Notes under the pieces: generated by a model
Databases searched by the model: none
What the model was told of the DNA's origin: nothing
Seen by the model: only the letters and a program-made list of their open reading frames with translations
Part shown: piece after piece, positions 25,659-32,865 of the stretch
How positions within the stretch are numbered: the first letter of the stretch is position 1
Layout of the letters: each line of letters begins with the position of its first letter
Position numbers and translations under genes: made by a program
Assembly (NCBI GenBank): GCA_951813625.1
Contig: CATOTS010000040.1
Location: 1-53,100 of the forward strand
Source: an uncultured Caldilineaceae bacterium
GTDB lineage: Bacteria > Chloroflexota > Anaerolineae > Caldilineales > Caldilineaceae
Reading direction: 5' to 3'
Length of the DNA stretch: 53,100 nt

Positions 25659-26683
25659 TGCAGAGTCTTGTCGACGTGTCGGCGAACGGGGGAATAGCGC
25701 TGGGAGGAAAAGTCGTCTGTGACGGCTTCTTGGCCAATGCACCCGTCAGGGTACAGACACACATTCATGCCGACCACATGTCTGATTTCGAATCAAGCAA
25801 GGGTTTCCAAACGATTCTCATGAGTGAACCGACGAAGGAATTGCTCGTCGTAGAGCTAGACGCGGAACTTTCTTATCGGTCCAACGTAATTGCAATTCCT
25901 ACAGGCCAGTCGTACGAAATCGAGGGATGTCGGATCGAACTTGTGCCCAGTGGTCACATGTTGGGTTCTACACAAGTAGGTGTGACATTGCATGATGGGT
26001 CCAGGGTCGCATATTCAGGAGATTTCAACTGGCCTCTCAACAATGTGATAAGGACAGACGTGCTGGTCGTAGACAGCACCTATGGGAGCCCAGACCGAGC
26101 GAGGCAATACTCCCAGTCAGAAGTAAATGATCGGTTGATCGATCTTGTCCTCCGGCGATTGAGGCAAGGCCCTGTCCATATTAAGGCGCATCGGGGGACA
26201 TTGGAACGGGCCCTCGAACTGCTGGACGGAGCCACCCAAGCTCCCATAATTGCTACCAGGAAGTTGTGTAAGGAGGTTGATGTCTACAGAAGGTTCGGGT
26301 ACCAGATTCGGCCAGTCCTGGACATCGATTCCGAAGATGCGCGTCATTTTCTTACTGAAGGCCAGTACTTGCGGCTATACGGTATTGGAGAGGGAGACCT
26401 CTTTGGTCTGGACGAGGGAACCGCAATCAATCTCAGCGCATTCATGGCTAGTACCACAGACCCAGTATTGGAGCTTTCTCCCAAAGCCTTTAGAGTGGCC
26501 ATGACTTGCCATGCAGATTTTGAAGGAACGCTGCGCTACATAGAAGCAACCCGCGCGCAGCTCGTTATCACTGATAACTATCGCGGTGGTCATGCAGTTG
26601 ACTTAGCCAATGCTGTCCGATCCCAACTTGGTATTGATGCAGCACCTTCACAGTTGCAACCTGGCCGATATTGGGGAGAGTAG
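25655..26683 (+). CDS. MBL-fold hydrolase, exonuclease-like, 342 aa
   Basis: Metallo-beta-lactamase fold with the dinuclear zinc signature THIHADH (H36, H38, D40, H41), then SGHMLGS (H101) and YSGDFN (D123). The MLGS and YSGDF motifs are those of beta-CASP/SNM1-type nucleases (including ligase-associated DNA exonucleases) rather than lactamases or glyoxalases. The C-terminal half contains a degenerate beta-CASP-like region (HIKAHRGTLERALELL) and a late His (TDNYRGGHAVDLA). It is the last gene of the operon, overlapping the previous one by four bases. I infer a nicking or trimming nuclease acting on DNA, which would fill the strand-opening role that SspB or DndE/D serve in known systems. Confidence 0.75.
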   Translation: MMQSLVDVSANGGIALGGKVVCDGFLANAPVRVQTHIHADHMSDFESSKGFQTILMSEPTKELLVVELDAELSYRSNVIAIPTGQSYEIEGCRIELVPSGHMLGSTQVGVTLHDGSRVAYSGDFNWPLNNVIRTDVLVVDSTYGSPDRARQYSQSEVNDRLIDLVLRRLRQGPVHIKAHRGTLERALELLDGATQAPIIATRKLCKEVDVYRRFGYQIRPVLDIDSEDARHFLTEGQYLRLYGIGEGDLFGLDEGTAINLSAFMASTTDPVLELSPKAFRVAMTCHADFEGTLRYIEATRAQLVITDNYRGGHAVDLANAVRSQLGIDAAPSQLQPGRYWGE

Positions 26684-26717
26684 AGTCCTAGGATCAGACA
26701 TGCAAAATCAAGTTTAG

Positions 26718-26999
26718 CGCTTCCTCCCTCCAGTCAATGCCAACCTGCATTCTGAAGGCTCTAACGCACAAGACATTCTAGCTACACTCCAACCTCACCT
26801 CGCTGCCTCCATCGATTGCGCCTGCGCTTCTGGAATTCTTGAACCCTCGCATGTTCTACGTGCCAAAGGGCTTTCACCTGATCAGTCCGACGCGTCGATC
26901 CGATTCAGTTTCGGCCGCTTCACGAGCGACGCCGAGATCGACCAGGCCTCCAGCCTTGTCATCGACCGCTTGCAGAGGGCAGCAGTACAGCCCGTTTAG
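26718..26999 (+). pseudogene. C-terminal fragment of a second cysteine desulfurase
   Basis: This frame has no start of its own and follows a TAG. It reads PPVNANLHSEG, then ASIDCACASG, EPSHVLRAKGLS, IRFSFGRFTSDAEI and a terminal helix before TAG. It aligns in order with the last ~95 residues of the desulfurase at 11723: ANNLHIS, SSGSACSS, TPSHVLQAMGLS and LRIGIGKFTTDDEI. The catalytic-loop cysteine region is kept, but the PLP half is missing. The codons and sequence differ too much for a recent copy of the upstream gene. It is more likely the remnant of another dndA-type gene that once closed this or a replaced cluster. Confidence 0.8.
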
Positions 27000-27180
27000 T
27001 CCTGTCACATATCGATCTATTGGTTTAAGAGATATGCGGCTGATACTGCCCTGTCTCGACCCACTCGCGCCAAGCTGAAGGAGCATGCACGGAAGTGACA
27101 TCTCCAGCTTGGAGATCCTCAATCCAGGCGCTTTTGATTCGATAGACATCCAAGGCGGTGCCTGAAATTGTTTACCGGCT
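27000..27180. other. Non-coding edge of the island
   Basis: No gene is visible. Composition moves back towards the GC-rich flank at about 27180, where the dispersed repeats begin. Confidence 0.35.
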
Positions 27181-27194
27181 TTGGGACAGGCAGA

Positions 27195-27215
27195 GGGCAG
27201 GCACAAGGCCTGCCC
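27195..27215. repeat. REP-like perfect hairpin
   Basis: GGGCAGGC-ACAAG-GCCTGCCC is an 8-bp perfect stem with a 5-base loop, in the context AGGCAGAGGGCAGG..CCCCTACGG. It has no T-tract, so it looks like a short dispersed palindromic repeat rather than a terminator. Confidence 0.6.
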
Positions 27216-27249
27216 CTACGGTGTCCGCGACGTTCGCTGATTTGGGGGC

Positions 27250-27740
27250 TGCGCGACGGGCCGCTGGTTTCGCAGGGCTACATTAGAACCCACAACTGGC
27301 GGGAGGGGAGGTTGTCAGGGGGGCGTTGCGGGGGGAGTCCCCCCGCACAAGGGAGGGCCGAAGGGCCGACCGTCCAAACTGCAGGGGCCAGTGGTCAGTG
27401 GCCAGTGGTCAGGAACTGCGGGAGGGCGGTGGCTGGCGGTCGGGCGCGCGGGCGGCGGGGGACGCGCAAATACGGCCGTGTAGGCGCGCGGCGCGGTGGC
27501 GATAGACTGGAATCGCGCGGGCACGGTGGCGGGGCGACGGGCGGCCGGTTATGCAGGGCTGCATTAGAACCCACAACTGGCGGGAGGGAGGGGGGTTGTC
27601 AGGGGGGCGTTGCGGGGGGAGTCCCCCCGCACAAGGGAGGGCCGAAGGGCCGACCGTCCAAACTGCAGAGGCCGGTGGTCAGGGGCCAGTGGCCAGGAAC
27701 TGCTGGGGGCGGTGGCTGGTGGTTGGGCGCGTGGGCGGTT
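27250..27740. repeat. Tandem pair of a 281-bp modular repeat shared with the MITE family
   Basis: CATTAGAACCCACAACTGG occurs at 27281 and 27562 (period 281) and once more at 2064 in MITE copy A. Each is followed by the GCGGGGGGAGTCCCCCCGC hairpin and GGGCCGAAGGGCCGACCGTCC. A GGTCAGTGGCCAGTGG block and an ACGCGCAAATACGGCCGTGTAGGCGCGC-type block come next. No GTAAC ends are found here, so this is the inner module without the transposable termini. Open frames across it are shadows. Confidence 0.8.
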
Positions 27741-27916
27741 GGGGAGGGGCACACGGGGGCGACGTGCAGGCCGTGTAACCTCTTCCCGTGGGGCCGAAAA
27801 TGTGCATAATCCGCGCCCATCGTGTAGACTGTGCACGGTTTTTGCCTTGGCAGCTGGCTGTTCTGTCGAGCTGCTTCCATATTCAAACCTATCTCTCAAA
27901 CGTACAGGAGAACAGA
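27741..27916 (+). promoter_or_regulatory. Upstream region of the oligopeptide-binding gene
   Basis: It probably holds the promoter of the transporter operon. CATAAT near 27805 is a possible -10, but no matching -35 box is convincing. AGGAG at 27906-27910 lies six bases before the ATG at 27917. Confidence 0.3.
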
Positions 27917-28593
27917 ATGCTTGGACGAAGGTTCGGTCGTGTCTGGATTGTGGCGGCGCTGGCTGCGCTGCTGGTGATGACGGGCTGTGTCGCGGCGGAT
28001 ACGGGCGGCGGCGCGGAGATGGCCGGGGACGAGATGGCGGCGCCGATGGAGGAGGGTTACCCGGATGAGATGATCATCGGCATGGGCGCACTGCCGGTGA
28101 CGCTGGTGGGCAATACGGTGCCTTCGCTGCAGTCGCGCATTTTTTCGAAACTGCTGTACGAGACGCTGGCGGAGCTGAACGAGGAGACGGGCGCGATTGA
28201 CCCGGTGCTGCTCGATTCGATGGAGCTGGTGGATGACGTGACGGTGCGGATTGTGATCAAGGAGGGCATCGAGTTCCATAATGGCGAGAAGCTGACGGCG
28301 CCGGGCCTGGCCAAGAGCTTCGAGCTGCTGAGGGACGCGGACCCGCAGAAGTTCACGTGGTCGTTCCGCCAGCTGAACGATTACGAGTCGTACGAGGTGA
28401 TCGACGACTACACGATGGAGTTCACGCTACTCGAGCCGATCGATCGCTGGGCGAACCTGTTTGCGAACCACATGCCGCTGGCGCCGGACCACCTGGAGGC
28501 GGTCGGGCTTGACGGTTATATCGAGGAGCCGGTGGGCACGGGCCCGTACAAGTTCTCGTCGTGGCAGCGGGACAGCTACATTAACCTGAATTC
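27917..28593 (+). pseudogene. 5' part of a family 5 (oligopeptide) ABC solute-binding lipoprotein, split by an IS
   Basis: It encodes the first 225 residues of a peptide-binding lipoprotein. The signal peptide has lipobox LVMTGC (cysteine about residue 24), an acidic Gly/Met-rich linker follows, then family 5 motifs such as LYETLAEL, FHNGEKLTAPGLAKSFELL and EEPVGTGPYKFSSW. An IS982-family element interrupts it at the codon after NLN; read-through into the element ends at TAA within a few codons. Removing the element and one copy of the 6-bp duplication rejoins this part in frame with 29566-30472 to give a 527-aa protein. The permease genes lie downstream. Confidence 0.9.
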
Positions 28594-29559
28594 GGAGTAA
28601 GTGAGCACCTTCACAAGCTGGTAGAATTGAAGTTCTGCAACCGAAATTCTCCAGCAAGGAAAGGTGCTCAGTGATGAGTATACTCAAACTGTACTGTCAT
28701 GTCGATGATTTCTGTCAGTGGTTGGCTACACAAGAAAATGCCAAACTGTTGGGCGTGACTCGCAAACGAGGGCCGGCCCCGCGGCTGAGCTTGAGTGAAG
28801 TAATGACGATTCTGATTCACTTTCACCAGTCGCATTATCGCGATTTCAAGGCCTACTATATGCAGCACGTATGTGAGCATATGCGCAGTGAATTCCCTAC
28901 ACTGGTCAGTTACACGCGCTTTGTGGAGTTAATGCCATCAGCCCTGCCAGCCATGTGTCTCTATCTGCGTGGGCGCTTTGGCCGGGCGACAGGGGTGGCA
29001 TTCATCGATTCGACCCCGTTGTCCGTCTGCCACAACCGGCGCATCGCCCGCCACCGAGTCTTTGCCGAGGTGGCCATGCGGGGCAAGAGCAGTATGGGAT
29101 GGTTCTATGGCTTCAAGCTCCATCTGATTGTCAATGACCAGGGTGAATTGCTGGCGGTTCAACTCACACCTGGCAACACAGATGACCGCAAACCGGTCCC
29201 ACAGATGACCAAAAACCTATGGGGTAAGTTGGTCGGCGACCGCGGCTATCTCTCCCAAGCTCTCTTTGAGCAACTCTTCGCACGCGGACTGCAATTGATC
29301 ACGCCCATCCGCAAAAACATGCAGAATCGACTTGTTGTTCTCGAAGACAAGCTGCTCACGCGTAAGCGCTTCGTCATTGAGACCATCGTTGACCAGCTCA
29401 AGAATATCTCACAAATTGAACATACCCGTCACCGGAGCCCAACCAACTTTATCGTCAATCTTATCGCCGGGCTGATTGCCTACTCTTGGCAACCCAAGAA
29501 GCCATCTCTCCATCTCTCTGACAAAGACTTGGCTCTCTTGCCTGCCCTTATCTAACTCC
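28594..29559 (+). mobile_element. IS982-family insertion sequence, 966 bp
   Basis: It begins GGAGTAAGTGAG and ends CTAACTCC, whose reverse complement is GGAGTTAG, giving imperfect terminal inverted repeats. It is flanked by GAATTC (28588-28593) and GAACTC (29560-29565), a 6-bp target duplication with one mismatch. It carries one transposase gene. The insertion lies inside a binding-protein gene, in the same orientation. No other copy is in the window. Confidence 0.85.
28671..29555 (+). CDS. IS982-family transposase, 294 aa
   Basis: DDE transposase. Candidate catalytic residues are D113 in VAFIDSTPLSVC, D190 in LVGDRGYLS and E237 in KRFVIETIVDQLKN. The C-terminal HTRHRSPTNFIVNLIAG signature is characteristic of the IS982 family. 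Full length, with no frameshift. It starts at GTG 28671 (or ATG 28674). AAGGAAAGG lies about eight bases upstream. It appears intact and potentially active. Confidence 0.92.
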   Translation: MMSILKLYCHVDDFCQWLATQENAKLLGVTRKRGPAPRLSLSEVMTILIHFHQSHYRDFKAYYMQHVCEHMRSEFPTLVSYTRFVELMPSALPAMCLYLRGRFGRATGVAFIDSTPLSVCHNRRIARHRVFAEVAMRGKSSMGWFYGFKLHLIVNDQGELLAVQLTPGNTDDRKPVPQMTKNLWGKLVGDRGYLSQALFEQLFARGLQLITPIRKNMQNRLVVLEDKLLTRKRFVIETIVDQLKNISQIEHTRHRSPTNFIVNLIAGLIAYSWQPKKPSLHLSDKDLALLPALI

Positions 29560-29565
29560 GAACTC

Positions 29566-30472
29566 GGGTTACATTACGCTGGAGCGATGGGTAGGTTACC
29601 CGGGCGGTCTGCCGGTTATCGAGAAGGTGACGTTCCGCCACATGCCGGAGGCGGCGGTGCGGGTGGCGGCGCTGAGGAGTGAAGAGATTCACATCGCCGC
29701 GCACGTGCCCCCGGACCAGATCGACAGCCTGACGGCTGACGGTTTTGAAATCTACGCCGGCGACAGCATGCAGAGCATGTATGTTGGCATCAACATCTAT
29801 GGCCGCAACGAGCAGCTGTCCGACGTGCGGGTGCGCCAGGCGATGCTCTACTCGGTCGATCTCGACGGTATGTGGGGCACCATTGCCGGCGGCTTCGGCA
29901 CCAAGCTGGACTGCCAGATTGTCGCCCCCGGCGGCTTCGGCTACAACCCGGACGTACAGACCTATCCCTACGATCCTGAAAGGGCCAAGGCGTTGCTGGC
30001 GGAGGCCGGCTACCCCGACGGCTTTACGATCACAGGCTCGGCCACGACCGGCCGCTACTTCCGCGACCGCACGTTCATGGATGCGCTGGTGGCGCAGTGG
30101 GCGCAGGTCGGCATCACGGTTGAGATGGAGTATCCCGAGTCCTCGGTGTGGCTGCAGGAGCTGATCGACCAGACGCTGCCGCCGATCATGAACATCGGTC
30201 TCAACTGGTATCTTGCCGACAACACGACTTCGATGTGGGGCCCTGTGGGCGATACCGCGCCGGATCCCGATTTTATTGAAATGACGGCGGCCAAGCGCAC
30301 GATTGGCGACCCGGTCGAACGCGAGGCCGTGGTCAAGGATATCGCCGCCTACATCTGCGACAACGCGCAGGCACTGCACGCGTACACGATCCCGGCCCTG
30401 TATGCGCTGAGCCCGAACCTGCCGGAACTGTCCTTCAGCAAGTCGTTCGAGATCTTCATCCCGACCGAATAG
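29566..30472 (+). pseudogene. 3' part of the family 5 solute-binding protein gene
   Basis: The remaining ~302 codons of the split peptide-binding protein, starting inside a Ser codon right after the right-hand target duplication. Motifs include LSDVRVRQAMLYSVDLD (the family's DxxVRxAi segment), YDPERAKALLAEAGYPDGF and ENIGLNW-like substrate-pocket strands. No stop or frameshift lies in this part, so the IS is the only lesion. It has no ribosome site of its own that I can see, so it is probably silent unless the element provides an outward promoter. Confidence 0.9.
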
Positions 30473-30551
30473 GAATAAGCTGGCGTGAGTGAAGAGGGGC
30501 GGGGGGTAATCCCGCTCCTCGTTCCTCTCTTCGCTCTGCTCAGCGGTAAAC

Positions 30552-31487
30552 ATGCGCGCATTTGTCATCCGCCGTCTGCTGCAGGCGGTTCTTGTTATAT
30601 TCCTGGTTGTAACGCTGGTCTTCTTCCTTATCCGCGTGTCGGGTGATCCCGCCAGCCTTGGCGTCAACCTGGACCCGAATCGCGATCCCGAGGAAATCCA
30701 GGAAGAATACCAGGAAGTCCGCCGCAAAATGGGACTGGACAAACCGCTCATCGTCCAGTACGCCGTCTTCTGGCAAAAAACGCTGCAGTTCGACTTCGGC
30801 TATTCGTTTCGCTACGGGGTGCCGACGACGCGCGTGGTGTTCGAGCGGCTGCCCAACAGTCTCCGCCTGGGAGGTGCGGCCGTCGTCCTGGGCATTGCCC
30901 TCGGCCTGCCGCTCGGTATTCTGGCGGCATTGCGCAGGGGAACGATGGTCGACACGGCGGCAACCATGGGGGCAGTGCTGGGGATTGTGACGCCGCAGTT
31001 TTTTCTGGCGATCGTACTGATCCTGATCTTTTCGGTGCAGCTCCGACTCTTGCCAACGTCCGGCGTCGGGACCTGGAAACATCTGATCCTGCCGGCCGTC
31101 ACCCTTTCCACCGGTCTGATCGCGACCGTGGCCCGCATCGCCCGGTCGGGCATGTTGGAGGCGCTGGGGCAGGACTACGTGCGCACGGCGCGCGCCAAGG
31201 GGTTGTCCGAGCGCGTCGTCGTCTTCGGCCATGCTTTGCGCAACGGCAGCATGTCGGTGATCACTGTGACGCTTTCGTCGCTGCCGCATCTGATTGGGAC
31301 GGTGGTGGTGGTCGAGGTGGTTTTTTCGTGGCCGGGGGTGGGGAATCTGATGGCGCAGTCGGTGATGGCGCGGGATTATCCGGTTGTGTTTCTGGATGTG
31401 ATTCTCTTTTCGGTGCTTACGGTTGTTACTTTTCTGGTGATGGACATCGTCTACGTCATGGTTGATCCCAGGGTCAGGCATCGGTAG
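30552..31487 (+). CDS. Oligopeptide ABC transporter permease, DppB/OppB type, 311 aa
   Basis: Inner-membrane subunit of a peptide/nickel importer. It has an N-terminal membrane helix (IRRLLQAVLVIFLVVTLVFF) followed by a periplasm-side loop with the DPNRDPEEIQ segment, then five more helices. The EAA coupling loop is present as YVRTARAKGLSERVVVFGHALRN (about 213-235). Length is normal. It lies 79 bp after the split binding-protein gene. A MITE separates it from the DppC-type gene. The matching ATPase genes are not in the window, so the ATPases must be encoded elsewhere or the operon is decaying. Confidence 0.9.
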   Translation: MRAFVIRRLLQAVLVIFLVVTLVFFLIRVSGDPASLGVNLDPNRDPEEIQEEYQEVRRKMGLDKPLIVQYAVFWQKTLQFDFGYSFRYGVPTTRVVFERLPNSLRLGGAAVVLGIALGLPLGILAALRRGTMVDTAATMGAVLGIVTPQFFLAIVLILIFSVQLRLLPTSGVGTWKHLILPAVTLSTGLIATVARIARSGMLEALGQDYVRTARAKGLSERVVVFGHALRNGSMSVITVTLSSLPHLIGTVVVVEVVFSWPGVGNLMAQSVMARDYPVVFLDVILFSVLTVVTFLVMDIVYVMVDPRVRHR

Positions 31488-31541
31488 GTTTTGGTCTTTT
31501 ATTTGGTGGTTGCACGAAGGTGTACGGCATAGACTGGAAAG

Positions 31542-31829
31542 GTAGCCACGCAGCCGCAATCAATTTGCGACCTTTGGCGGGGCGAGCAAGGGCGTTCTCT
31601 CTTTGTGTTTAGTTTGGACGGTCGGGCCTGCGGCCCTCCCTTGTGCGGGGGGACACCCCCCGCAACGCCCCCCTTTCAAAAACCCGCCCCTCGCATCGTT
31701 CGCCGCTGGCGCAGCGGTGCGGCTCCATCGGGGCGGCGGCGGCCAACCGAACAGGCAATGAGATGGCCCGAATGGCGGCGGCGGTGAAGGGCTGGTCAAG
31801 ACAGACGCGGTATATGGCTTCGTAGCTAC
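31542..31829 (-). mobile_element. IS66-like MITE, 288 bp (copy C)
   Basis: Inverted relative to the other copies. Ends are GTAGCCACGCAGCCGC and TGGCTTCGTAGCTAC. The flanks are CTGGAAAG (31534-31541) and CTGGAAAC (31830-31837), an 8-bp target duplication with one mismatch. Inside are the family hairpins GCGGGGGG.GTCCCCCCGC and GGGCCGCAGGCCC. It carries no gene and sits between the dppB-like and dppC-like genes, 12 bp before the latter's ATG, so it may uncouple or alter expression of the second permease. Confidence 0.85.
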
Positions 31830-31841
31830 CTGGAAACTGGC

Positions 31842-32744
31842 ATGTCCACTATTCTTGAGCAACGACATATCCTCGCCCGCAGTCCGCATCGGAGCTTATG
31901 GGGCGAAGCCTGGACGCATCGACAGGGCATCGTCGGCGGCTTTCTTTTGCTCGGGTTCGCGTTCATGGCGATCTTCGGGCCGCTGCTGGCCCCGAAGGAC
32001 CCGATCGCCATCGATCTGGGGAATCCCTTCGCCGAACCGGTCTGGCTCGACTTCGAGAACGGTGTCGGCCTGATGGGCACGGACAATATCGGCCGCGACG
32101 TCTTCAGCCGCGTCCTGGTCGGGTCGCGCATTTCGCTGCTGATCGGGTCGACGGCCACGGTTGTCGGTCTGGCGACGGGCATCGTGATGGGGCTGATCGC
32201 TGGCTATCGCGGCGGCTTGGCGGGCGACATCATCATGCGGGTGGCGGATACGCAGACGGCGATTCCTTTCCTCGTGCTGTTGATTGCGGCGGTCGCTTTC
32301 ATTGGTGGGGGTCTGCTCAACATCATTCTCTTTTTGGGGATTGGCGCGTGGGTCGGCTATGCGCGGCTGATCCGCGGCGAGGTGCTGAGCATTCGCGAGC
32401 GGGATTTTGTGGAGGCGGCGCGTGCGATCGGCGCGGGCGACGCGCGCATCATGTTCCGGCACATTTTGCCGAATGCGGTGGCGCCGGTGATTGTCGCGGC
32501 CACGCTTTCGTTCGGTTCGATGATTCTGACCGAATCGGCGCTGAGCTTTCTTGGGTTCGGCGTCTCGACGCTGATTCCGACGTGGGGCAAGATGGTTGCC
32601 GACGCGCGCGACTTTGTGACGACGGCGTGGTATCCGAGCGTGTTTCCGGCGCTGGCGATCATGCTGGTTGTGCTGGGCGCGAACCTGCTGGGCGACTGGC
32701 TGCGGGACGTGCTGGACCCGAGGCTGCGGGGCCGGCAGGACTGA
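31842..32744 (+). CDS. Oligopeptide ABC transporter permease, DppC/OppC type, 300 aa
   Basis: Partner permease of the DppB-like subunit. It has an N-terminal OppC-type segment and helix (GGFLLLGFAFMAIFGPLLAP) and the loop LMGTDNIGRDVFSRVLVGSR typical of DppC, then the EAA loop RDFVEAARAIGAGDARIMFRHILPN and a C-terminal LGDWLRDVLDPRLRG. It starts at ATG 31842, with no good Shine-Dalgarno left between the MITE end and the start. The stop is followed by an unrelated acyltransferase gene. Confidence 0.9.
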   Translation: MSTILEQRHILARSPHRSLWGEAWTHRQGIVGGFLLLGFAFMAIFGPLLAPKDPIAIDLGNPFAEPVWLDFENGVGLMGTDNIGRDVFSRVLVGSRISLLIGSTATVVGLATGIVMGLIAGYRGGLAGDIIMRVADTQTAIPFLVLLIAAVAFIGGGLLNIILFLGIGAWVGYARLIRGEVLSIRERDFVEAARAIGAGDARIMFRHILPNAVAPVIVAATLSFGSMILTESALSFLGFGVSTLIPTWGKMVADARDFVTTAWYPSVFPALAIMLVVLGANLLGDWLRDVLDPRLRGRQD

Positions 32745-32865
32745 GGCAGATTGCAGGAACCTCCCCTTTTTAGCAGAATAAGAGGCGTAGAGGCGAATTG
32801 CCTCACGCTTCGTTTCCCCGAAGGAGGCCATCGTAGAGCTCTTCCTCTGGTCTGGGGCCGCCCGC

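Noticed and set aside
11723..26683. Classification as a BREX system
   Set aside because: A PAPS reductase and a large ATPase are present, but I see no PglZ phosphatase, no BrxL or BrxB, and no methyltransferase.
11723..26683. Classification as a 7-deazaguanine (Dpd) locus
   Set aside because: ParB-like and SNF2 genes match two Dpd parts, but no DpdA (TGT-like) or queuosine-pathway gene is present. The sulfur enzymes point elsewhere.
27168..27899. Open frames of 100-210 codons over the repeat block
   Set aside because: They are translations of the dispersed repeats (same peptides appear at 1802-2245) with no family features.
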